Source of the DNA: Bythopirellula polymerisocia
Lineage (GTDB): Bacteria > Planctomycetota > Planctomycetia > Pirellulales > Lacipirellulaceae
Assembly (NCBI RefSeq): GCF_007860015.1
Contig: NZ_SJPS01000002.1
Span: 744,898 to 808,897 of the forward strand
Reading direction: 5' to 3'
Length of the DNA stretch: 64,000 nucleotides
Below, piece by piece: positions 1-7,129 of the stretch. Both the position numbers and the translations under genes were made by a program. Every line of letters starts with the position of its first letter. Position 1 is the stretch's first letter. The notes beneath the pieces were generated by a model. The model was not told the DNA's origin. It made no database searches and worked only from the letters and a program-made list of their open reading frames with translations.

Positions 1-206
1 CCGGGGTAATTACCCGTGACCGCAAGCCCGTTGCCGAGATTGCCAACGTTTCCTTCAAATCCGGCAACGTCGTCACCCTGCCAGCAGTGAATCGAGATTG
101 CAACAGATCTCAATCGATCCAATGCGGCTTCGACGTCCACTCCAAGCGAATCATATTGCTCTTGCGCGAGTTGAAAAGCTGCCTCGATATTGGTTGTTTT
201 GCTCAT
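1..206 (-). CDS. rhaA: L-rhamnose isomerase, N-terminal part (runs off the window)
   Basis: The minus strand from the ATG at 206-204 stays open to the window edge and encodes 68 residues. They contain [12 protein letters not shown] and TGNYPG, which match the N-terminal region of L-rhamnose isomerase (E. coli RhaA has [12 protein letters not shown] and TGNYPGKAR). The enzyme converts L-rhamnose to L-rhamnulose in the cytoplasm, the first step of the isomerase pathway. The start is supported by the match to the family N-terminus ([14 protein letters not shown]). The gene lies downstream of four same-strand secreted-enzyme genes and may be the last visible gene of that operon. It is the clearest sign that the locus feeds on rhamnose. 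The catalytic and metal-binding residues lie beyond the window. Confidence 0.93.
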   Translation of the reverse strand, partial: MSKTTNIEAAFQLAQEQYDSLGVDVEAALDRLRSVAISIHCWQGDDVAGFEGNVGNLGNGLAVTGNYP

Positions 207-319
207 CGAATTCCAGAGGTACAGGTTGCTTTGGTGGTCATCGAAATGACCGATATCTTTTTGCGTAAGGTGGAAATGCGGACACTAATCGCTCCGATCA
301 CAACGTTGTCGATTCCACC

Positions 320-430
320 TTAGGATCCGAGTTTATAGCAGCCATCGACGTCTGTTTCGCCGATGGACGGTTGATCTACCAGGATACCACCTTGCGATGC
401 AAGGGCTGAAAGGTGACCGGAAACACTCAT
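320..430 (-). CDS. possible 36-residue ORF, translationally coupled
   Basis: An ATG at 430-428 overlaps the TGA of the upstream lyase gene (ATGA, 427-430), and the frame runs 36 codons to a TAA at 320-322. The peptide begins MSVSGHLSALASQGG and ends CYKLGS. It has no signal peptide or membrane segment and resembles nothing I recognise. The start/stop overlap is the kind used for translational coupling and is repeated at other junctions in this operon, which is the only argument for reality. It may instead be a remnant or chance. The 113 bases between it and rhaA show no other gene. Confidence 0.25.
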   Translation of the reverse strand: MSVSGHLSALASQGGILVDQPSIGETDVDGCYKLGS

Positions 431-2790
431 TGGCGTCGACTCCTTAAGAACGCAATACCGATTAGCATCAACAGCAAGTTATTTGGCTCAGGCACAGTTG
501 CTGATGAAGCACTCAGTAGCGAGGGGGCACCGTAATTATTTTGCCATGCTGCAAGCCCAGCGAGTGTGCCATCGTTACGCTGCCACTCCAGGAAGTCGGC
601 CCCGTCGACATCGCCGTCGTTGTCGAAGTCGCCGGAGATTAAGTGAACCACGGCAGTGATCGCGACGTTGTCGATCCACAGATCGTGGCCGCCGGAACCA
701 TCACCGTCTCCACTCGAGAAAGCCAGCAAAAAATCGACGCTGCCACCCACTTCGAGTGTGTTGTCGGCAAGTCCTAACAAGGAATGGCTGATGTCGTCAT
801 GAGCATAGTTGTCCCAGGCACCAGCAACGTGAGTGATCTCGTCGTCGGCGGATGTGTAAATCACGCCGTTGGATATATCTCCCGAAGCAACGCTCAATTC
901 GTAGGCTCGGGCTGCCTTGGGACGGAAGGCGTAGGCATTAAAATGAAAGCCGTCTAATTCCAAATCTTCCGTGCCGTTGTTAGTGATCGTGAAAGTGATC
1001 GTGCCGCCGGTGGTAGCGTTAGGCAACTCCAGGTTTTCATTCTGCACACCATCCCCGGCTACAGTGCTTGCTGTTGGGGGGCCCGCAAAGGTTCCCCAAT
1101 CACCGTCAGCACTTGCGCCCCGCCCGTCAGTTGTATGCCAATTGAGCCCTTCAGTGGTCGTCACAGCTGACCCAGTAACACCGGCCGCAGTTACGGATGC
1201 AGTGGGGGTAGCACCACTATCCCAGGTGGCCCAGCCGGCGATGAGAGTGCCGTAGGTAGGCGGCTCAGGTACGACGGTTCTGAATTCAAGAATGTGCAGT
1301 GGGCTCCCGGTCGGATTGGTAGGGTGACTGCTCGTGGCTTCTTCTTGAACGAAAATTGACAATATCCCTTCATCAAACAATCGCTTGTTGTCTAGCAACG
1401 GTGTGCCTGTGTAATTGCGGGTTTGGTCTCGGTAGAGAATCTCCCAGTCTGCATAACCGCCCGTGATTTTCTCCGCTCCGGCGATGACTAGGTCGTCGCT
1501 TTGGGTGTAGAGACCGAAAAGATTGCCCTGGCTATCCACACCGATCCTGGGGCGTTCTCCTACCGGTGTGTCCACGGGTAATCGGTTAACGTCCCAAACA
1601 CCTGTCAATGGGTCACGGTAATAATGGTGGTAAGCGGAATCACCCGTGAAGAAAGTCCCATCACCCGGCTGCCACTCAAAACCCGGTTCTTGTCGACGGT
1701 GATACATCAGCACGTGAACGCCACCCTCATGATCGACGATCTGCCCTTGTTGGTTGATCAATGCCTGGCGACGATCAAGATCGACAACCTCAATGCCAGG
1801 AGAATTTAATGTGATCGGTGAGCTATTTGTCCCTACTTGCACATCCGCATTATTCCGCCAGGTAACTCCCTTGTCATCACTATAGGCGTACATGATGTCA
1901 TGATTTCCATCCTGGGTGCCTTCACGCCACGTCCAAGTCGTATGTAACCTGCCGGTACTGTCGGCATGGAATCCGTTGTGGTAAGAATTGCGATCGTTCG
2001 AGGGATTATTATTGACGTCGTCATAAGTTTGGTTCGTTGATCTTCCCTTAGTCACAAACCGAGTATTACTCCATTGCCCCGTTTGCGAGTTGTAGTCTGC
2101 TATTCTGTGGTCTCCGTTACCGCTGCCGTAATCGCGATAAGTAAAGACCAGATCGTCGCCTACGTTGGTAAATCGGGGATAAGTGACTCGTGGGATTGTA
2201 GAACCACCTACGTTCAGTGAGTTTCGCTCCGAATTAAAGATCGAACTGTTCCAAACGCCTCCGGAACTTGTTGCGACACCGGTATTCGTGGTGGCATAGC
2301 GTAGCCCATCAACGTGGTGATCGAAGGACAAGTGGATTCGTCCGTCGCCGGAGATGCCCATAGAAATTACATTGTGAGAATCCCAGTTCTGGTTTCCATG
2401 GATCATGTTGAAACCGGTGTCGATGGTTTCCCACGTGTTACCACTCAAATCCCGACGCGCGATGTAAATATCCTGATTGGCACCATTGTGATACCAGCTG
2501 GCGTACTGATAGCCCTCGTGCGTGATGAGGGCCTCCTGCTGAAACGGTCTGCCATTAATTCCCGTACTGAAGTTTCCTCCCGTGGCCAACACCAATGCAT
2601 TAGAATCTGGTGACATATCGAACAAAGGACTAACGCTAAGCTGCGCTGTCGCTTGAGGGATCGACTGACAAATGAGAAGACCGATGAAAAAGCTCATTGT
2701 GCTGGCTGGTAACCTCCGAATCAGATAAAGCGGACCCGATCTTGTTACAACTAAATTTTCATTGCTCATACTATGTTGCCTCTTCTGCAT
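427..2790 (-). CDS. BNR_4-type polysaccharide lyase-like protein with jelly-roll, dockerin-like loop and PEP-CTERM
   Basis: Secreted protein of 787 residues. A signal sequence ends near TAQ at about residue 50. A beta-propeller domain of the BNR_4 type spans about 55-500, with the family hallmarks HNGANQDIYIARRDL, DSHNVISMGISGDGRIHLSFDHH and LRY. The BNR_4 superfamily includes ulvan lyases of families PL24 and PL25, so uronate-polysaccharide lyase activity is likely but not proven. A jelly-roll-like module beginning PTYGTLIAGW follows (about 510-710), then an EF-hand or dockerin-like loop GDFDNDGDVDGADF (about 717) and a PEP-CTERM segment VPEPNNLLLMLIG with a basic end. The start at 2790 has AAGG 9 bases upstream; a later ATG at 2697 would also leave a signal peptide. 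The gene is 6 bases from 2797-4644 and belongs to the same operon. Confidence 0.85.
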   Translation of the reverse strand: MQKRQHSMSNENLVVTRSGPLYLIRRLPASTMSFFIGLLICQSIPQATAQLSVSPLFDMSPDSNALVLATGGNFSTGINGRPFQQEALITHEGYQYASWYHNGANQDIYIARRDLSGNTWETIDTGFNMIHGNQNWDSHNVISMGISGDGRIHLSFDHHVDGLRYATTNTGVATSSGGVWNSSIFNSERNSLNVGGSTIPRVTYPRFTNVGDDLVFTYRDYGSGNGDHRIADYNSQTGQWSNTRFVTKGRSTNQTYDDVNNNPSNDRNSYHNGFHADSTGRLHTTWTWREGTQDGNHDIMYAYSDDKGVTWRNNADVQVGTNSSPITLNSPGIEVVDLDRRQALINQQGQIVDHEGGVHVLMYHRRQEPGFEWQPGDGTFFTGDSAYHHYYRDPLTGVWDVNRLPVDTPVGERPRIGVDSQGNLFGLYTQSDDLVIAGAEKITGGYADWEILYRDQTRNYTGTPLLDNKRLFDEGILSIFVQEEATSSHPTNPTGSPLHILEFRTVVPEPPTYGTLIAGWATWDSGATPTASVTAAGVTGSAVTTTEGLNWHTTDGRGASADGDWGTFAGPPTASTVAGDGVQNENLELPNATTGGTITFTITNNGTEDLELDGFHFNAYAFRPKAARAYELSVASGDISNGVIYTSADDEITHVAGAWDNYAHDDISHSLLGLADNTLEVGGSVDFLLAFSSGDGDGSGGHDLWIDNVAITAVVHLISGDFDNDGDVDGADFLEWQRNDGTLAGLAAWQNNYGAPSLLSASSATVPEPNNLLLMLIGIAFLRSRRQ

Positions 2791-2796
2791 GAAAAA

Positions 2797-4644
2797 CTAC
2801 CTTTTCGCTCTGTTACACTGAAACCTGTCTGACAACAGGCTGAAAATGATGCCGATAATAACTAGCATACTCGCATTGGGTTCAGGAATCGCTGCTGCAG
2901 AAGCAGCCAGCATTGCCGGGGCACCGTAATTGCTTTGCCATGCCGCGAGACCAGCCGGAGTGGCATCATTGCGCTGCCAAGCCAAGAAGTCGGCCCCATC
3001 GACATCGCCGTCGTGGTCGAAGTCGCCGGGAACGCCGAGGGTCAGTCCGGTTACCCCAACATTGTCCAAAAACAAATGATGACCACTTGCCGTCGTTTCA
3101 GGAGCTGTTCCTCCGGTGAAACTCAGGCGGAAAGTAACCGTGCCATTCGCCTCCAGCGTGCTGTCAGCCAAGCCCGTGAGATCGATGCTCTCATCGTCTT
3201 GGATGGGTCCTTGATTTACGGTCGCCGTTCCCGTTGCCAAAAAGCCTGCAGTAATGTCACCCCCTGCCAGCACTTCCAGTTCCCAGTCTGTCGCGGCATT
3301 CGCACGAAAAGCACCTAGGTCAAAATGAAACCCGGTCAGGGCCTTTGCGGTTCCCGTGGTGTCTGTCAGCGTAAAGTCGATGAACCCATCGAAACCGTTC
3401 GACAAAGTCACACCATCAGTCGGGAGGACAACAGAGGAATCGGCCCCAGTAGGACCTAAGGCTCCATATTGCCCGTCGCTGCTGGCCCCATTTTCGACAG
3501 TAGCATTGTTAAAGTTGAACCACGAGCCTCCTGCCTCAGGCGTGCCGACCGCTTGGGCCGTGACTCCAGTAGCTTGGGTGGCATTCCAGGTATCGGCGGC
3601 AACTTCGCTCCAAGTCTCCCAACCAGCGATCAGAGGGCCATAGTCAGGCGGCATCGGCTCCATCACGTCCCGCACAAAGCTGTCGGCAAGGGCGTTGGTT
3701 GGGATGCCGGTGCGTCCCTCGAATAGGGGTCGTTGTTCGATCAGCGAGAGCGCGAGGCTGGTGAGCGAATCGGTGTAGGACGTGCCATTAGAAGTTGTCT
3801 CTGGGAGGTAATCATAATTGTCGTTGTAGGTGACCGGCAGAAAGACCAGTCGGTCGGACTGCATGCCGTTCTCATAGCCGAGCTCTTGGCCAAGTTTGAC
3901 CGCTACGCGTCGCGTCGAGGCATACTGCGTCATCGAGTTTTCAGAGCGGGGGATCTGCAGGATGACGTCTTTGTTGATCGTATTGGGATTGGTCCAGAGC
4001 CAGTTCAGCAGTGTGGTCTTGTTGTTGGAATTGTTGAGAAAGTCATCGGCGCTGCCCTCAATCATCACGTGATCGACCAGCGAGTTCGCACTCCAGTTTT
4101 GATTTGCCTGGCTGAAATTGCGAGCGTTCCACATGAGACTGATGTCTTGATGACCGTTGGTGTCCAGCCAGTCGCGCATATACTGCACCTCGGTTTCCGT
4201 CCAACTATAGTTATATTGCGTACCTTGGTAGGTGGTGGCATTGTCGTAGAACATGAGGTGATCGATGTCGTAATTAAATATGTTCGCAAGTTGGAACTGA
4301 TGCTGCAACTCCGCTTCAATCTCATCAAACACCAGTTCATTGACTTGGCTAGGGTTACGCGTCAATGACGATCGAGCGATCTCGGTCATCGTGTTACTGA
4401 CGTGGCCCACCTGCCCGAGGATCGTCCGCCAGTCATCGTTGCTGGCGGGATTGGTGTCGTCAGGCGCACGATTGATGTTCACTCCGTCCAAGAGGCTGGC
4501 CGTCAGCGCCCAGTCGCCCAGATTGCTTGCCACAGACGATTCCATCAGGTGCGTACCCATCCAGACTTGGTACGCCTGCGAGCGGGTCGCCCATAGGCCG
4601 AGCAGCATCGTGGCTGCAATGATTGGCTGTTTTTTCACTAGCAT
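2797..4644 (-). CDS. 'VWMGTH' family secreted protein with jelly-roll, dockerin-like loop and PEP-CTERM
   Basis: 615 residues with a signal peptide (MLVKKQPIIAATMLLGLWAT...SQA). The N-terminal domain, about 25-320, begins YQVWMGTHLMESS and contains LMFYDNATTY, a TETEVQYMRDWL helix, DISLMWNARNF, VDHVMIEGSADDF, ILQIPRSENSMTQYASTRR and LALSLIEQRPLFEGR. I do not recognise the family. The alternation of short hydrophobic strands with amphipathic helices could fit a TIM-barrel-like hydrolase, but this is a guess. A jelly-roll-like module starts at PDYGPLIAGWETW (about 333) and differs from the module in the neighbouring genes. GDFDHDGDVDGADF (about 538) and IPEPNASMLVIIG follow. It sits 10 bases from 4655-7129 in the operon. 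Two other members are at 4655-7129 and 48073-49965. Confidence 0.8.
   Translation of the reverse strand: MLVKKQPIIAATMLLGLWATRSQAYQVWMGTHLMESSVASNLGDWALTASLLDGVNINRAPDDTNPASNDDWRTILGQVGHVSNTMTEIARSSLTRNPSQVNELVFDEIEAELQHQFQLANIFNYDIDHLMFYDNATTYQGTQYNYSWTETEVQYMRDWLDTNGHQDISLMWNARNFSQANQNWSANSLVDHVMIEGSADDFLNNSNNKTTLLNWLWTNPNTINKDVILQIPRSENSMTQYASTRRVAVKLGQELGYENGMQSDRLVFLPVTYNDNYDYLPETTSNGTSYTDSLTSLALSLIEQRPLFEGRTGIPTNALADSFVRDVMEPMPPDYGPLIAGWETWSEVAADTWNATQATGVTAQAVGTPEAGGSWFNFNNATVENGASSDGQYGALGPTGADSSVVLPTDGVTLSNGFDGFIDFTLTDTTGTAKALTGFHFDLGAFRANAATDWELEVLAGGDITAGFLATGTATVNQGPIQDDESIDLTGLADSTLEANGTVTFRLSFTGGTAPETTASGHHLFLDNVGVTGLTLGVPGDFDHDGDVDGADFLAWQRNDATPAGLAAWQSNYGAPAMLAASAAAIPEPNASMLVIIGIIFSLLSDRFQCNRAKR
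3734..3959 (-). repeat. identical segment of the VWMGTH catalytic-type domain (copy A)
   Basis: 226 bases identical to 49040-49265 (offset 45306), encoding the end of the VWMGTH domain of 2797-4644 (ILQIPRSENSMTQYASTRR to LALSLIEQR). Similarity continues at lower identity upstream in the gene to about 4200. Confidence 0.85.
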
Positions 4645-4654
4645 GTAATTCGCC

Positions 4655-7129
4655 CTACACGGATGTGATTCCTAACAATGCCAATCTCGTTCCGAATTTC
4701 CTGTAGCTCCTCTTAGTTAGGAGAATGGTTGCTAAGAGAAGCTGTAGAATCGTACTCGGTTCAGGAATCGCTGCCGAAGAAGCAGCCAGCGGTGTCGGCG
4801 TGCCATAATTGCTTTGCCATGCTGCGAGCCCAGTGGGTGTGCCATCGTTACGCTGCCAAGCCAAGAAGTCGGCCCCATCGACATCGCCGTCGTGGTCGAA
4901 GTCACCGGGGATTACGTCAACCACGGCAGTGATGGCGACATTGTCGATCCAGAGATCGTGGCCGCCGGAACCGTCACCGTCTCCACTCGAGAAAGCCAGC
5001 AAAAAATCGACGCTGCCACCCACTTCGAGGGTGTGGTCGGCGAGCCCTAGCAAGGAGTGGCTGATATCGTCATGAGCACTGTTGTCCCAGGCACCAGCAA
5101 CGCTGGTGATCTCATCGTCAGTTGAGGTGTAAATCACACCGTTGGTGATAGCACCACTAGAGACGCTTAATTCGTAGGCTCGGGCTGCCTTGGGACGGAA
5201 GGCGTAGGCATCGAAATGAAAGCCGTCCAAGTCGAGGTCACTCGTGCCATTATTGGTGATCGTGAAGGTGATCGTGCCGCCGGTAGTCGCGTTAGGCAAC
5301 TCCAGGTTTTCATTTTGCACACCATCCCCGCCTTCGGTGCTTGCTGTTGGGGGCCCCAGGAAGGTTCCCCACGTACCATCGTTACTAGCGCCCCGCCCGT
5401 CGACAATATTCCAAGCTTGCTGTTCTGTGGTCGTCACGGCTGACCCGGTGACCCCTGGCGCAAGGACGGATGCGGAGGGATTGGTAGCACTATCCCACGT
5501 ATCCCAGCCCGCGATCAGAGTGCCGTAGGTAGGCACTACTGGTGGCTCGGGCACCGTGAGATACCGCAGTTGGGGACGCAGGGATTCGTCTGCGTCGTTG
5601 CCTGAGGCGAATACCCAGCGCTGGTTGCTGTCTTCGTTAGTGTTCGCACGCAGGAAGACGTACTCGCCTGCGCCTTCCCCGCCGGCGTATTGGTCGTTGA
5701 GGAAGGAGAGCAGGTTTTTGTTGCCGCCTGAGTTGCTGTAGAAGGGCGCGTTGAGGTCCATGTCCGGCCTCAAAAAGCCTTCTTGGAGCAGGGTCGCGTT
5801 GGGGTCAGGGGCGCCGGTGAGCCCGTAGTAGTCGCTGTCGAGGATCTCCGCCGTCGGGCGCCGATCGAGTCCGTAGAGAGCAGCGGTGACACCGTTTTGC
5901 GTTGCCGTTTGGGTGAGGAAGCCCTCGAAGTGGGCCGACAGGAATGGGTCGTCGACCTCACCGAAATTCGGGAGCTGGAACGGGATCACCGCCGCCCGGT
6001 CATAGGGGGCAGTGCCGGTCTGGCCGACTTCCAGGCTGGCGTTGTTCACGACGAAGCCCAGGTTCGCGCCATCGACCACGTTGGTGTTCTTGTCTCGCCG
6101 CAGCGAGCCGTCGGCTGCGGAGGCGATTGCCTCCGGGAGCTCGAATCGCTCGGTACTGGCCGCGAAGTTTGCCGGCAGCTCGCCCATGCGGCCCTCGAAG
6201 TACGGCCGCTGTTCGATCAGCGACAGCTGAATGCCCGGCATCGTGTCTGGGTAAGCGCTGCCGTTATTAATCGTTTCGGGCAATTGGTCTATGTTATCTC
6301 CGTAGGTGACCGGCAGGACGACCAACCGGTCACTCCGGACGCCATCGACGCCGAGCACATTCGTCATCTCAAGAACGGCTCGTCGTGTTGCTTCGTACTG
6401 CGTCAGGTTGTTTTCCGATCGCGGGATCTGCAGGTAGAGTTCTTTGTCGCTGTTAACCGAGCTGTTCCAGAAGGAGTTGGCCAACGTGTTGACGTTGAAA
6501 TGATTATTCATGAAACGGTCAGCGCTGGCCTCGATCAGCAAGCCATCGATGAGCGGCAAAGAGGCGAAGTCAAGGTTGCGAGCGGCGTTGTTGGCCGCGC
6601 GCCAGAGGATCCTAGTATCATGCTGGCCCTGAGCGTCCAGCTCCTCCCGGAAGATTTGAATTTCGGTTTCGGTCCAGGTGTACAACACATCGTCGGGGCC
6701 CCGCTCGTCGTAGAGCATGAACTCGTTGAGCTGCGCTCCGTCTTGGCTAGATACTTGTAACGAATTTTCGATACTATCTGCGATGGCCGCGCGGCTAGCT
6801 TCATCGACCTGGGTTCGAGTGACTTGAGATCGGGGCACGCCGACCAGGGTATTTTCGACGTGGTTGATCCGACGAATAACGTCTTTGCGCTGGGCTCCGG
6901 TTGCTTGTTCGGTGCCGTGTGGCGAGCGGTTGTAGTTGAACCCGTCCACCCAGGCAGCCGTCCGAGCCCAAGTGGTTGGTTCGGTAGCCAACTGGCTCGA
7001 CATCCTGTGGGTGCCCATCCAGACTTCGTATGCTTGCGAAGGAGTCGCCCACAGTCCGAGAACCATCATTGCTGCAATGAACGATTGTTTTTTTACTATT
7101 ACGCAATTCGCCTTACGGATGTGATTCAT
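4655..7129 (-). CDS. 'VWMGTH' family secreted protein with CBM96-like insert, jelly-roll, dockerin-like loop and PEP-CTERM
   Basis: 824 residues. The N-terminal domain, about 33-320, has YEVWMGTHRMSSQ, LNEFMLYDERGPDD, TETEIQIFREEL, LLIEASADRF, LQIPRSENNLTQYEATRR and LSLIEQRPYFEGR, parallel to the proteins at 2797 and 48073 but more diverged. Residues about 335-520 form an extra beta-rich domain (DGSLRRDKNTNVVDG ... RPQLRYLTVPEP) that looks like the DNRLRE/CBM96 carbohydrate-binding type. The shared jelly-roll (from PTYGTLIAGWDTW, about 533), dockerin-like loop (about 740) and IPEPSTILQLLLATILL end follow. The ATG at 7129-7127 overlaps the stop of 7126-9402 as ATGA. By comparison with its paralogue at 2797, translation could also begin about ten codons later. 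Confidence 0.82.
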   Translation of the reverse strand: MNHIRKANCVIVKKQSFIAAMMVLGLWATPSQAYEVWMGTHRMSSQLATEPTTWARTAAWVDGFNYNRSPHGTEQATGAQRKDVIRRINHVENTLVGVPRSQVTRTQVDEASRAAIADSIENSLQVSSQDGAQLNEFMLYDERGPDDVLYTWTETEIQIFREELDAQGQHDTRILWRAANNAARNLDFASLPLIDGLLIEASADRFMNNHFNVNTLANSFWNSSVNSDKELYLQIPRSENNLTQYEATRRAVLEMTNVLGVDGVRSDRLVVLPVTYGDNIDQLPETINNGSAYPDTMPGIQLSLIEQRPYFEGRMGELPANFAASTERFELPEAIASAADGSLRRDKNTNVVDGANLGFVVNNASLEVGQTGTAPYDRAAVIPFQLPNFGEVDDPFLSAHFEGFLTQTATQNGVTAALYGLDRRPTAEILDSDYYGLTGAPDPNATLLQEGFLRPDMDLNAPFYSNSGGNKNLLSFLNDQYAGGEGAGEYVFLRANTNEDSNQRWVFASGNDADESLRPQLRYLTVPEPPVVPTYGTLIAGWDTWDSATNPSASVLAPGVTGSAVTTTEQQAWNIVDGRGASNDGTWGTFLGPPTASTEGGDGVQNENLELPNATTGGTITFTITNNGTSDLDLDGFHFDAYAFRPKAARAYELSVSSGAITNGVIYTSTDDEITSVAGAWDNSAHDDISHSLLGLADHTLEVGGSVDFLLAFSSGDGDGSGGHDLWIDNVAITAVVDVIPGDFDHDGDVDGADFLAWQRNDGTPTGLAAWQSNYGTPTPLAASSAAIPEPSTILQLLLATILLTKRSYRKFGTRLALLGITSV
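4836..5278 (-). repeat. near-identical jelly-roll/dockerin cassette (copy in 4655-7129)
   Basis: These 443 bases are identical to 48266-48708 as read by eye, and similarity continues on both sides. Related copies lie at about 585-1255 (same orientation) and about 59508-60250 (opposite orientation). The cassette encodes most of the jelly-roll module and the dockerin-like loop. Confidence 0.85.

Noticed and set aside
87..323. Plus-strand open frame of 78 codons at the left edge
   Set aside because: It lies opposite the rhaA coding sequence, whose minus-strand product matches L-rhamnose isomerase clearly.
5783..6760. Long plus-strand open frame of 325 codons
   Set aside because: It is the shadow of the minus-strand gene 4655-7129; GC-rich third positions keep the opposite strand open.
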